A stretch of 64,000 nucleotides of DNA from Rhodospirillaceae bacterium SYSU D60007 (GTDB taxonomy: Bacteria; Pseudomonadota; Alphaproteobacteria; Reyranellales; Reyranellaceae): NCBI GenBank assembly GCA_003574685.1, contig QOCQ01000021.1:45375-109374 (forward strand), written 5' to 3'. This document shows, piece after piece, positions 50,390-59,116 of this stretch (within the stretch, counting starts at the first letter, position 1; each line of letters opens with the position of its first letter). The translations under genes were made by a program, and so were the position numbers. The notes under the pieces are model-generated. The model was not told the DNA's origin, searched no databases, and saw only the letters and a program-made list of their open reading frames with translations.

Positions 50390-51574
50390 TCAGAACAGAT
50401 GTCCGCTCTTTTCGGCCTTGGTGCGCAGGTACTTCTCGTTGTGGCCGTTGGCGGGGAAAACGTGCCGCACCCGCTCGACCACCTCGATGCCGTAGGAGGC
50501 GAGCTGTCCGATCTTCTCGGGGTTGTTAGTCATCAGCCGCACCTTGGCGATGCCCATCTGGCGCAGGATGGTGGCGGCCGGCCAGTAGAGCCGTTCGTCG
50601 GCGTCGAAGCCGAGCTGCTCGTTGGCATCTACCGTGTCGAAGCCGCCGTCCTGGAGCTGGTAGGCGCGCAGCTTGTTGACCAGCCCGATGCCGCGCCCTT
50701 CCTGGGCCAGATAAAGCAGCACGCCCGAGCCGTGCCGGGCGATCTCCGCGATCGCCCCGCGAAGCTGCTCGCCACAGTCACAACGCAGGCTGGCCAGCAA
50801 GTCGCCGGTGAAGCATTCCGAGTGCAGCCGTATCAGCACCGGGGCGGTGGGATCGATCTCGCCGATCACGATGGCGAGATGCTCCTTGCCACCGTCGCCC
50901 GGGCGCCATGCCACGATGCGCGCATTCTCGGCGTTTTCCAGCGGCACACGCGCGTCGGCCACGGGCCGCAGTTCCGAAGCTGCGAGCTGCTCGTAGGCGC
51001 GCACGTCGGCGGCATCGACGTAGATCGCGTCGCGCGCCGCGGCCCAGTCGCGCCATGCCCGCGTGCGGTCGCGCGGCAGCGGCCCCACCACCACCGCCGG
51101 CATCAGCCGCGCCAGCTTGGCAAGCTCGACTGCCGCCTCGGCGATGGACGGGGCGTGGCTGGCGGCTGGCCGCGACAGATGGCGCGTGGCGATATGTCCG
51201 TGCTGGTCGGGTGCGGTGGGGTGCAGGATGACGTCGACCGGCACGCCCGAGGGCAGGTCCAGTGTCACGGGCTTGTTGGCCGCACCCATGCCGCCCGCCA
51301 GGTGCGGCGGAATCTCGAAACCTACCGCCTCGGCCCGCCGCCGCGTCGTCACCAGCACCGGGGCGTCGCTGGAAAGCCCGCGCAGCCGCCCCAATGTGGC
51401 ATCGCCGCAGGATTCGGCGGCGGCCACCAGCCCGGCGGAACCGTCACTGTCGCGTATCAGCACCACGCCGCCACGGCGCAGCTCGGCCACGGCGCGCTCG
51501 ACGGCGGCCATGGGCGTTGCGACCGCCGCTTCGGGCTGGCGCGCATCGCCGCGGCGGAAGGAGGTGCTTGGCAT
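50390..51574 (-). CDS. ribA: GTP cyclohydrolase II with degenerate RibB-like N-terminal domain
   Basis: The 394-residue protein has a C-terminal RibA domain (about 200-394) with the zinc Cys set in LHSECFTGDLLASLRCDCGEQL, the catalytic YLAQEGRGIGLVNKLRAY and LMTNNPEKIGQL. This enzyme starts riboflavin synthesis from GTP. The N-terminal half (about 20-195) resembles DHBP synthase in length and in AVERAVAELRRGGVVLIRDSD, but the acidic active-site motif and later catalytic residues of RibB are missing, so it is probably inactive. The cyclase-like gene follows. Confidence 0.9.
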   Translation of the reverse strand: MPSTSFRRGDARQPEAAVATPMAAVERAVAELRRGGVVLIRDSDGSAGLVAAAESCGDATLGRLRGLSSDAPVLVTTRRRAEAVGFEIPPHLAGGMGAANKPVTLDLPSGVPVDVILHPTAPDQHGHIATRHLSRPAASHAPSIAEAAVELAKLARLMPAVVVGPLPRDRTRAWRDWAAARDAIYVDAADVRAYEQLAASELRPVADARVPLENAENARIVAWRPGDGGKEHLAIVIGEIDPTAPVLIRLHSECFTGDLLASLRCDCGEQLRGAIAEIARHGSGVLLYLAQEGRGIGLVNKLRAYQLQDGGFDTVDANEQLGFDADERLYWPAATILRQMGIAKVRLMTNNPEKIGQLASYGIEVVERVRHVFPANGHNEKYLRTKAEKSGHLF

Positions 51575-51663
51575 AGGCGCCTTTTACCACAGTCATGAGT
51601 GATTGAACCATCAGGCCGGAATGGCCGCTTGCCGGCACGTGCACGGCCGCGCTCAAATCGCAT

Positions 51664-52545
51664 ATGACCACGCTGATCTACCGCGACTTTGACCAGGCGG
51701 GGCTCGACCGCGCCTACAACAACCGGCAGGCCGTGCCCGATTTCCAGACACGGTACGTGGAGCGCTGGGCCGCTGAGAGCGCCAAAGTACGAGCCAGTGC
51801 GGCCGCCGTCAGGCTGGACCTCGCTTACGGTCCTTCACAGCGGCAGCGGCTGGATGTGTTTGCGCCGGCCGGGCCGGTCCCTGACGGAGGATGGCCGGGA
51901 CTGCTCTACTTCCATGGCGGCTACTGGCAGGGCAATCACAAGGACGGCTATTCGTTTCCGGCGCCGGTGGTGACAGGCAGCGGCGCACTTTACATCGCCG
52001 CGACATATGACCTCTGTCCTGATGTCAGCATGAGCACGCTGGTGGAGCAGACGCGCGAGGCAGTGCGGTGGCTGCATGGGCACGCGGGCGAGTTCGGACT
52101 TGACCCGCAGCGGCTGGTGGTGGCTGGCCATTCCGCCGGCGGCCATATCGCAGCCAGTCTGGCGCATACCGACTGGTCGGCCCGCGGGCTGCCGGCCGCG
52201 GCCCTGGCGGGCGCGGTGCCGGTTTCCGGGCTGTTCGACCTCGAGCCGACCCGGCTGAGCTATCTCAACGCGGCTTGCCGTATGGACGCCACCGAAGCTG
52301 CCTTGCTGAGCCCGCTGCGCCATATCCGCCGCGAGGCGCCGCCGATGGTGCTGACCGTGGGTGCGGCCGAATTGCCCGAGCTGGTGCGCCAGACCCGCGA
52401 TTACGCCGCAGCCTTGCGCCATGCCGGCGCGCCACTGCTGGCAGTGGTGGAATGCCCGGGCGACAATCACTTCTCGATCGTGGATCGCGTGTTTGATCCT
52501 GCCGGCCCGGTCTGGCCGCATATCAGAAGCCTGCTGGGCGTATGA
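51664..52545 (+). CDS. Alpha/beta hydrolase, arylformamidase-like
   Basis: The 293-residue protein has the oxyanion-hole motif YFHGGYWQGN, the nucleophile elbow VVAGHSAGGHIAA, a later acidic residue in the LTVGAAELPELV region and the catalytic His in CPGDNHFSIVD. HGGYW and GHSAGGH are typical of the kynurenine formamidase (BNA7-like) branch of the hormone-sensitive lipase group. Other kynurenine genes are not nearby, so the substrate is open. Confidence 0.85.
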   Translation: MTTLIYRDFDQAGLDRAYNNRQAVPDFQTRYVERWAAESAKVRASAAAVRLDLAYGPSQRQRLDVFAPAGPVPDGGWPGLLYFHGGYWQGNHKDGYSFPAPVVTGSGALYIAATYDLCPDVSMSTLVEQTREAVRWLHGHAGEFGLDPQRLVVAGHSAGGHIAASLAHTDWSARGLPAAALAGAVPVSGLFDLEPTRLSYLNAACRMDATEAALLSPLRHIRREAPPMVLTVGAAELPELVRQTRDYAAALRHAGAPLLAVVECPGDNHFSIVDRVFDPAGPVWPHIRSLLGV

Positions 52546-52633
52546 AACTAACCGGACCGTGAACGGGCGTGAGGGGCCGGGATGCCCTGCTGGCGGCATC
52601 ATGGCCGCCCGCACCCATCCAATGGTATAAGCC

Positions 52634-53401
52634 ATGCAAACCAATCCCTCGTCCGTAGCCGAGTCTGCTGCCGGTGGCGGCACCGTTGCGGCCAACCCGG
52701 GACAACAGACCACGATGAAGGGCAAAAAAATCCTCCTGATCGATGACGATGCCTCGCTGCGTGCCGTGCTGGTCGAGCAGCTCGAGCTCTACGACGGCTT
52801 CGCCACCACCCAGGCGGCCACGGGCGCCGAGGGGCTGGAGATCGCCAAGAAGCAGCTCTTCGACGCCATCCTGCTCGACGTGGCGCTGCCGGACGGCGAT
52901 GGCCGCGACATCTGCCGGCTGATGCGGCGCGAGGGCGTGCGCGCGCCGATCCTGATGCTGACGGCGGCCGATACCGATGCCGACACTATCCTGGGTCTCG
53001 ATTCGGGCGCCAACGACTACGTCACCAAGCCGTTCCGCATCAACGTGCTGCTGGCCCGGCTGCGCGCCCATCTGCGCCAGCACGAGCGCAGCGAGGATGC
53101 GATCCTGCAGATCGGTCCCTACGAGTTTCAGCCCGCCGCCAAGATGCTGCTTGAGAAGGGCGGCAAGAAGAAGGTGCGGCTGACCGAGAAGGAAACCTCG
53201 ATCCTGAAGTACCTCTACCGTGCCGGCACCCGCCCGGTGGGCCGCGACCAGTTGCTGGGCGAAGTGTGGGGCTACAACGCCGGCGTCACCACCCACACGC
53301 TGGAGACGCACATCTACCGGCTGCGGCAGAAGATCGAGAAGGATCCGGCCAACGCCGCCATCCTGGTGACCGACAAGGGTGGGTACAGGCTGCAGCCGTA
53401 G
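52634..53401 (+). CDS. OmpR-family response regulator
   Basis: The protein has a receiver domain (ILLIDDDASLRAVL, phosphoacceptor in ILLDVALPDGDG, Thr in MLTAADTD, Lys in YVTKPF) and a C-terminal winged helix (VRLTEKETSILKYLYRAG, LLGEVWGYNAGVTTHTLETH, IYRLRQKIEKD). An alternative start at 52715 (MKGKKILLIDDD) would give the usual 228 residues. The longer start at 52634 adds a Ser/Gly/Ala-rich extension. Neither has a clear ribosome binding site. No kinase gene is adjacent. Confidence 0.88.
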   Translation: MQTNPSSVAESAAGGGTVAANPGQQTTMKGKKILLIDDDASLRAVLVEQLELYDGFATTQAATGAEGLEIAKKQLFDAILLDVALPDGDGRDICRLMRREGVRAPILMLTAADTDADTILGLDSGANDYVTKPFRINVLLARLRAHLRQHERSEDAILQIGPYEFQPAAKMLLEKGGKKKVRLTEKETSILKYLYRAGTRPVGRDQLLGEVWGYNAGVTTHTLETHIYRLRQKIEKDPANAAILVTDKGGYRLQP

Positions 53402-53416
53402 TGGGCGGTGGCGCGG

Positions 53417-54187
53417 CTACCATCGCGGGCGGCGCTTTTCGTTGAAGGCGTTCAGGCCTTCCTTCGCGTCGTCGGTTTCGATGATGTTGCAGATCGTCTC
53501 GACGACGTTCTCGATGGCGCGGCGATACTCGAAATCGTTGGCGCGCATGAAGGAATCGCGCGCGAGCTGCATGACCAGTGGCGATTTGGAGGCGAAGTCG
53601 CGCGCCAGTGCCCGGGCCTTGTCCTTGACTTCGGCGGGCGGCACGACGTGGTTCACCAGCCCGTGGTGCTCCGCTTCCCGGGCGGAGATTGGCTTGCCGC
53701 CGAACAGCAGTTCGAAGGCCTTGTGGCGGCCAATCTGGCGGGGCAGGTGGACGAAGTGCATCGCCGGGATGACACCGACATCGATCTCGGGATAGCCGAG
53801 ACTCGCCGTCTCGCTGGCCACGATCACGTCGCATGACACGGCCAGCGTCACGCCGGCGGCGCGCGCCGGCCCGGTCAGGGCGGCGATCGTTGGCTTGCCC
53901 AGGCGGTACTGAAGGTCGTGCATCTCGAAATAGAGCTTCTCGAGATAGCGGCGCAGGTCGAGCCCGCGCGCATGGCGGATCATCGCCAGGTCCATGCCGG
54001 CGCTGAAGGCATTGTCGAAGGCGCTGGTCAGGATGATGGCGCGCACATCAGGGTCGCGCCTGGCCTCGCGGTAGGCGGCGTTGATCTCGTCGATCAGGGC
54101 ATGGTCAATGGCGTTGACCGGCGCGCGGCGCATCGTGATCTCGGCGATATGGCCGGAAGTTGAGTAGTCCAGAAGCCGGAAATCCAA
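53417..54187 (-). CDS. Enoyl-CoA hydratase/isomerase family protein
   Basis: The 256-residue crotonase-fold protein has VRAIILTSAFDNAFSAGMDL, KPTIAALTGPARAAGVTLAVSCDVIVAS, LGYPEIDVGVIPAMHFVHLPRQIG and HHGLVNHVVPPAEV. The oxyanion-hole region has GPARAAG instead of the usual GxAxGGG and GVIPAMHF instead of GxxPGxGG, so catalysis may differ from classical hydratases. A TTG start at 54187 is supported by AGGAGAAT upstream. Confidence 0.88.
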   Translation of the reverse strand: MDFRLLDYSTSGHIAEITMRRAPVNAIDHALIDEINAAYREARRDPDVRAIILTSAFDNAFSAGMDLAMIRHARGLDLRRYLEKLYFEMHDLQYRLGKPTIAALTGPARAAGVTLAVSCDVIVASETASLGYPEIDVGVIPAMHFVHLPRQIGRHKAFELLFGGKPISAREAEHHGLVNHVVPPAEVKDKARALARDFASKSPLVMQLARDSFMRANDFEYRRAIENVVETICNIIETDDAKEGLNAFNEKRRPRW

Positions 54188-54264
54188 GACAATTCTCCTG
54201 CGGCAGCCTTTGTCGAGGTTCGCGGGGAGGGTAGCATGGCGGCCTCGCGTTCAGGGAGGCAGCG

Positions 54265-54645
54265 GTGACGGAAACGGCATTCATGAAGGTCGAGGGCCTG
54301 GAAGGCGATGCGCGCGAGCCGCGCCAGTATGTCGGCTGGTTCAAGGTCGAGGGCTTCACCTGGGCGCGCGGCGAGAACATCAGCTTCGGCGAGGGCGCCG
54401 ATGTCGATGCCATCGTCACCATCGCCGGCGGCAAATACGCCTCGCCGTTCTACAAGTTCCGTACCTCGGGCGACCCGATACCCCGCATCGAGCTGCACGT
54501 GCTGGACCGCGGCAACATCCAGCAGTCGATCGAGCTGCAGGAGGTCTACGTCAACGACTACGCCCGCGCCGGCGAGACGAAGCTGAAAACCCAGCTCATC
54601 GAACTCACCCTCAACGCCACCCGCGCAATGATCAAGGGAGGCTAG
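54265..54645 (+). CDS. Hcp-like type VI secretion tube protein (orphan)
   Basis: The 126-residue protein resembles the Hcp1 family: FMKVEGLEGDAREPRQYVGWFKVEGFTW near the start, AIVTIAGGKYASPFYKF, GDPIPRIELHVLD and LIELTLNATRAMIKGG. Hcp forms hexameric rings of the T6SS tube and chaperones small effectors. Family members are usually 130-175 residues, so this one is short. No tss genes lie in the window. A GTG start with GGGAGGCAG upstream is used. Confidence 0.72.
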   Translation: MTETAFMKVEGLEGDAREPRQYVGWFKVEGFTWARGENISFGEGADVDAIVTIAGGKYASPFYKFRTSGDPIPRIELHVLDRGNIQQSIELQEVYVNDYARAGETKLKTQLIELTLNATRAMIKGG

Positions 54646-55664
54646 ACCACGTCGTATGTGATCTCGACGTCTTCCCCAAACGCGTGGCCCTGGCAGGTGA
54701 GGATCCAGCCGCTGGCGAGGTCCTCTTCGGTGTAGATGTCGTTGTTGGCCAGCACGATCCTGCCCTTGATCTTTTTGGCGGCGCAGGAGGCGCAGAAGCC
54801 CTCCTCGCAGGCCGAGTTGGGCGACAGGCCCGCCTCGCGTGCGGCATTGAGCAGCGACAGGCCCTTGCGGTAGGGCACCTTGTGCGCCTTGCCCTCGAAA
54901 TGGATGGTGACGAATGCGGGCACGACCTCGCCGTCATCCGGCGGTGCCACCGGCACGGCGTCGTTGCCCGAGGCCTCGAAGCGTTCGATCCGCACGCGGT
55001 TGCGCGGCACGCCCGCCCCCAGCAGCGTCTCCTCGACCAGCGCCATGAAAGGCGCGGGTCCGCAGAGATAGGAGTCGGCGCTCTCGAAGCCAGCCAGCAC
55101 CTGCTGGATTTCGGCTGCGGTGGTCAGCCCCTGCGCGTCATCGAGATGATGGCGCACCTCCAGCCGGCCGGGATAGGCACGCTGAAGCGCTTCGAACTCG
55201 GCATGGAAGATCACCGATGCAGTATCGCGGTTGGCGTAGAACAGACGGATACTCCGCTCCGTCGTCCGCAGCGCGCTCTTGATCAGCGACATCACCGGGG
55301 TGATCCCGCTGCCTCCGGCGAACAGCAGCAACGGTGCGGCGCCGCCGTTCAGCACGAAGCGTCCGGCGGGCGCCATTACGTCCAGCGTCGCGCCTTCCTT
55401 CAGCGAATCATGGAACCAGTTCGAGCCGCGGCCGCCCGCCACCCGTTTGACCGTCACCTTGGCCTTCGCGTCCGTCTCCGGCGCGCTGGAGAGCGAATAG
55501 CAGCGGGCCACTGTGCCATCCGGGTGTGGCACCCTGAAGGTCAGAAACTGGCCGGCGCGGTAGCGGAAGCGCTCCTTCAGCTCGGCCGGCACGGCCAGCA
55601 CGAAGGAACGTGCGTCTGGCGTTTCCTGCACGATGCGTTCTACGCGCAACTGATGGTACGACAT
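54642..55664 (-). CDS. Ferredoxin-NAD(P)H reductase with C-terminal 2Fe-2S domain
   Basis: The 340-residue protein has an FAD domain (RCYSLSSAPETDAK), an NAD(P)H domain (LLFAGGSGITPVMSLIKSAL and SYLCGPAPFM) and a plant-type ferredoxin domain (ACEEGFCASCAAKKIKG with a later Cys in WILTCQGHA). This layout is that of KshB/PaaE-like oxygenase reductases. It probably passes electrons to an oxygenase; the divergent di-iron protein gene (start codons 224 bases apart) is a candidate partner. Its stop overlaps the hcp-like stop by four bases. Confidence 0.92.
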   Translation of the reverse strand: MSYHQLRVERIVQETPDARSFVLAVPAELKERFRYRAGQFLTFRVPHPDGTVARCYSLSSAPETDAKAKVTVKRVAGGRGSNWFHDSLKEGATLDVMAPAGRFVLNGGAAPLLLFAGGSGITPVMSLIKSALRTTERSIRLFYANRDTASVIFHAEFEALQRAYPGRLEVRHHLDDAQGLTTAAEIQQVLAGFESADSYLCGPAPFMALVEETLLGAGVPRNRVRIERFEASGNDAVPVAPPDDGEVVPAFVTIHFEGKAHKVPYRKGLSLLNAAREAGLSPNSACEEGFCASCAAKKIKGRIVLANNDIYTEEDLASGWILTCQGHAFGEDVEITYDVV

Positions 55665-55888
55665 CCAACGTCCCCGGCCATGGCGCCTCGCGCAGCCCCG
55701 GGATGGGTGGCCACGCCGCCGCCTTATGCGGAATCGCCGCTGACAGTGCCAGCGGAACGTGATAGCTTCGGCGCGAAAAATGAACGCAGCGTCATAATTT
55801 GTGCGTTCCCGGAGAGGAAGCGGCGGCCTGCAGCGGGTGTTGATTCCGGCGGGGCGTCGCGCATCGTCGTGACCCAGGAGGCCGCAGC

Positions 55889-56956
55889 ATGACCAGTACG
55901 AAGATCTACCAGCTTCCCGTCGACATCACGGAATGGAAGTTCGACGGCAAGACGGAGATGCACTTCACCTGGGAATACGAGGATGGCTCGGCCGAGCTGC
56001 TGGATCTGTACGAAAAGGGCAAGAAGCAGCAGTGGAACGCCACCGACCGGCTCGACTGGTCGCAGGAGCTGTTCGAGGACAATCCCATGGGGATGACCGA
56101 TGAGGCGATCCCGATCTACGGCTCCGAGTTCTGGGAGAAGATGACCGAGAAGGAGAAGGTGTGGCTGCGCTGGAACCTGCAGGCCCATACCATCTGCCAG
56201 TTCATGCACGGCGAGCAGGGCGCGCTGATCGCGACCGCCAAGATCGTCAACACCGTGCCCGACATGAACGCCAAGTTCTACGCCGCCACACAGGTGATGG
56301 ACGAGGCGCGTCATGTGGAGGTCTACAAGCGGCTGATCCACGAGAAATTCCGGATGGCCTATCCCATCACGGAGTCGCTGAAGAACCTGCTGGAGCAGAC
56401 GCTCTCCGACCAGCGCTGGGACATGACCTATCTCGGCATGCAGGTGCTGATCGAAGGTCTGGCGCTGGCCGCCTTCCAGCGCATCCGCGACCAGGCCAAG
56501 AACAATCTCGCCGGCGCGGTGAACGCCTACGTGATGCAGGACGAGGCGCGCCACGTGACGTTCGGGCGGCTGGCCCTGCGCGAATACTATCCGCAGCTCA
56601 GCGACCATGAGCGTGCCGAGCGCGAGGAGTTCTGCGTCGAGGCGCTCTATTTTATGCGCGACCGATTCAACCAGGCCGAGGTCTGGATGCGTTCGGGCCT
56701 GCCGGTCGACAAACTGATGGAGTACGCTTACAACTCCGGCGTCATGCAGGCCTTCCGCACGCGGCTGTTCACGCGCATCGTGCCCATCCTGAAGGATATC
56801 GGCCTGTTCGGGCCCAAGGTGCAGAAGGCGCTGGGCGACATGGGCGTGATGGAATACGCCAAGATCGACGCCCGGCAGATCCTCGACAACGACGCGCGCG
56901 TCGCCGACGATTTCGACAAGAAGCGCTTCGTTGCCGAGTCTATCGCCGCGCAGTAG
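55889..56956 (+). CDS. Ferritin-like di-iron protein, probable oxygenase
   Basis: The 355-residue helical protein has the full carboxylate-bridged di-iron ligand set: Glu109 in FMHGEQGALIA, Glu139-x2-His142 in VMDEARHVEVY, Glu189 in VLIEGLALAAF and Glu219-x2-His222 in MQDEARHVTFG. The spacing matches R2-like and AurF-like enzymes that activate O2. It is divergent from a 2Fe-2S reductase that could supply electrons. The substrate cannot be predicted. AGGAGGC lies just before the ATG. Confidence 0.82.
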   Translation: MTSTKIYQLPVDITEWKFDGKTEMHFTWEYEDGSAELLDLYEKGKKQQWNATDRLDWSQELFEDNPMGMTDEAIPIYGSEFWEKMTEKEKVWLRWNLQAHTICQFMHGEQGALIATAKIVNTVPDMNAKFYAATQVMDEARHVEVYKRLIHEKFRMAYPITESLKNLLEQTLSDQRWDMTYLGMQVLIEGLALAAFQRIRDQAKNNLAGAVNAYVMQDEARHVTFGRLALREYYPQLSDHERAEREEFCVEALYFMRDRFNQAEVWMRSGLPVDKLMEYAYNSGVMQAFRTRLFTRIVPILKDIGLFGPKVQKALGDMGVMEYAKIDARQILDNDARVADDFDKKRFVAESIAAQ

Positions 56957-56983
56957 GCGTTCGGCAGCCGCGGCCGCTCACGG

Positions 56984-57652
56984 TCAGTTGCAACGACCGA
57001 CCGTGGGCGGCGCGTCCAGCACGGCCGCGACCTTGGTGATGTCCAGGCACTGCTCGCCGTACCAGCCCTTGCCGTAAACATAGAGCCCGAAGATACCCAT
57101 CATGGCGGCCTGGCGCGCGGGGTCGGGCTGCTCGCGGGCGAGGATCCAGCCCAGCGCATAGAGATTGGACATCGCGAAATCGGCCGCGGCGGGATTCTTG
57201 TCCGGCCCCCAGAGGGCTGCGTTCTTCCGGGCCGGCTCCGTGCCGGGGCCCTCAAGCCTGTTGAGCCAGGCGAGCGAGGCGTCGACCATGGCGTAATCGT
57301 CGGCGTGCTTCTTCTTCTCTGCCTTCACCTGATCGGCACGCTGCGCGATGGTGCGGCCGGCGACCGCGTCCTTGGCGCAGCCCGACCAGCGGCAAAGCGT
57401 CACCATGCCGAGGTATTCGCCGAGCTCTATGGCCACGTTGCGGTTGTTGTGCAGGCGCCACTTGCGCGCCAGGCGCCATCCGAGGCGGCTTTCATCCTTG
57501 AAGGGCCGGTCGGCCATGGCCGTACCCTTCTCCAGCTCGCCCAGCACAGCCCGTGCTGCCGCCGGCCACTCCGGCGGGATCTGCGCCGCGGCCGGGGACC
57601 CGGCTCCCACCGCGAATACCACGCCCACAACCACCGAAACCCATATCCGCAT
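56984..57652 (-). CDS. Hypothetical secreted protein
   Basis: The 222-residue protein has a signal peptide (MRIWVSVVVGVVFAVGAGS then PAAAQIPP) and a helical mature part with ESRLGWRLARKWRLHNNRNV, ELGEYLGMVTLCRWSGCAKD, EKKKHADDYAMVDASLAWLN and YGEQCLDITKVAAVLDAPP ending in GRCN. Four Cys (in TLCRWSGC, EQCLD and GRCN) may form two disulphides. No family was recognised. The start at 57652 places the hydrophobic stretch at the N-terminus. Confidence 0.7.
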   Translation of the reverse strand: MRIWVSVVVGVVFAVGAGSPAAAQIPPEWPAAARAVLGELEKGTAMADRPFKDESRLGWRLARKWRLHNNRNVAIELGEYLGMVTLCRWSGCAKDAVAGRTIAQRADQVKAEKKKHADDYAMVDASLAWLNRLEGPGTEPARKNAALWGPDKNPAAADFAMSNLYALGWILAREQPDPARQAAMMGIFGLYVYGKGWYGEQCLDITKVAAVLDAPPTVGRCN

Positions 57653-57733
57653 CGCCCAAATCCTCGTGTCACCTAGGCCGCGCGTGGGAACGCGCGCCGC
57701 CAAGGGCATGACATCACATGAGGAAATACGCTG

Positions 57734-58057
57734 CTAGTGGGCGCGAATGTGCCGTGGTTCGTAGTGCGAACCGTGGAAGTCTGAGAACAGCTCGCCGATC
57801 TGGGGATGGCCGACGGGTTTGCCGCTCCTGTCCGGCAGCAGGTTCTGCTCGGACACGTAGGCGACATAGGTGGTCTGCGCGTTTTCCGCCAGCAGGTGGT
57901 AAAATGGCTGGTCCCGGCGCGGGCGTACCTCCTCCGGGATCGACATCAGCCAGTCTTCGGTGTTCGAGAACACCGGATCAATGTCAAAGATCACACCCCG
58001 GAACGGGTAGATCCGGTGCTTGACCACCTGACCAATCCCGAACTTGGCGGTTCTCAT
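57734..58057 (-). CDS. hspQ: Heat shock protein HspQ
   Basis: The 107-residue protein has AKFGIGQVVKHRIYPFRGVI, DIDPVFSNTEDWL, QPFYHLLAENAQTTYVAYVS and EQNLLPDRSGKPVGHPQI, the full HspQ/YccV pattern. In enterobacteria HspQ is acetylation-sensitive and enhances Lon proteolysis; it also binds hemimethylated DNA in vitro. The start at 58057 gives the usual length. Confidence 0.95.
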   Translation of the reverse strand: MRTAKFGIGQVVKHRIYPFRGVIFDIDPVFSNTEDWLMSIPEEVRPRRDQPFYHLLAENAQTTYVAYVSEQNLLPDRSGKPVGHPQIGELFSDFHGSHYEPRHIRAH

Positions 58058-58229
58058 GCTCCCATCCTGGCGCTGCATCCCATCCGCGGCGCCTGATCTT
58101 TACATTTTGCTCCCGATCAGGGGGTAAATGCAACGAATCCCGCAGCTTTTCGCATCCATGCTGGTGCGGACGGGGCACCGCCGTCGTGCTATCGGTGCGG
58201 GCACGGGTCAGCGCTGGGAGGAGAGGCGC

Positions 58230-59087
58230 GTGGCAAGCGTTTTCGCGGTCAAGTTCTGGGGCGTACGGGGGTCGATTGCCTGTGCCGGACCGCAATATGT
58301 CCGATATGGCGGCAACACCTCCTGCCTGGAGGTTACCGTCGGCGGGCGGCGTCTGATTTTCGATGCCGGCACCGGCCTGCGGCTTCTGGGCGAGTCGCTG
58401 TGCGCCGGGGCCGCGGGCAATCTCGAGCTGGACCTGTTCTTCACCCACACGCATTTCGACCACATCTGCGGGCTGTCCTTCTTCAAACCGCTGTTTACGC
58501 ATGAAAACAAGGTGCGTTTGTGGGCCGGCCACCTGGCGCCGATCCTGCGGCTGGTCGATGTGGTCAAGCAGCTCATGATGGCGCCGCTCTATCCTGTGAC
58601 GCTCGACATCTTCAATGCCAAGGTCGAGTTCCGTGATTTCCGCAGCGGCGAAACCCTGCGGCCTGCCCCCGGTGTGCGCCTGCGCACGGCGCCGCTGAAC
58701 CACCCGAACGGAGCCACGGGATACCGCATCGAGCACGGCGGCAAGTCGATCTGCTACATCACCGACACGGAACACCGCGGCGGGCCGCCCGATCCGGTCG
58801 TGGTCGATCTCTGCCGCGACGCCAATGTGATGATCTACGACGCAACCTTCACGGACGCTGAGTATCCGTCCTATCGCGGCTGGGGCCACTCGACATGGCA
58901 GGAGGGCATTCGCGTGGCCGACGCGGCCAATGTCGGTACCCTTGTCATCTTCCATCACGACCCTTCGCATGATGACGACTTCATGGACGGCGTGGAACGC
59001 GATGCCCGGACCGCCCGACCGGGCACGGCGCCAAACGGCCAGCCACGCGTGATGGTCGCCCGCGAAGGCATGGTGATCGCGCCATGA
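58230..59087 (+). CDS. MBL-fold metallo-hydrolase
   Basis: The 285-residue protein has FWGVRGSIACAGPQYVRYGG, FDAGTGLRLLGE, the metal motif THTHFDHICGLSFF (HxHxDH), a His in APLNHPNGATGYRIEH, the bridging Asp in YITDTEH and a late His in VIFHHDPSHDDD. The opening WGVRGSI and TGYRIEH resemble the phosphodiesterase-like MBL group (PDE/PhnP-related). A GTG start with GGGAGGAGAGG upstream was chosen over earlier ones. Substrate unknown. Confidence 0.87.
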   Translation: MASVFAVKFWGVRGSIACAGPQYVRYGGNTSCLEVTVGGRRLIFDAGTGLRLLGESLCAGAAGNLELDLFFTHTHFDHICGLSFFKPLFTHENKVRLWAGHLAPILRLVDVVKQLMMAPLYPVTLDIFNAKVEFRDFRSGETLRPAPGVRLRTAPLNHPNGATGYRIEHGGKSICYITDTEHRGGPPDPVVVDLCRDANVMIYDATFTDAEYPSYRGWGHSTWQEGIRVADAANVGTLVIFHHDPSHDDDFMDGVERDARTARPGTAPNGQPRVMVAREGMVIAP

Positions 59088-59116
59088 CGGCGTGATCGCA
59101 TCGCCGGCGTTCCGCC

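Noticed and set aside
52550..52625. Possible terminator after the hydrolase gene (GGCCGGGATGCC / GGCATCATGGCC)
   Set aside because: The stem is imperfect and no T-run follows on the plus strand, so it does not meet the criteria for an intrinsic terminator.
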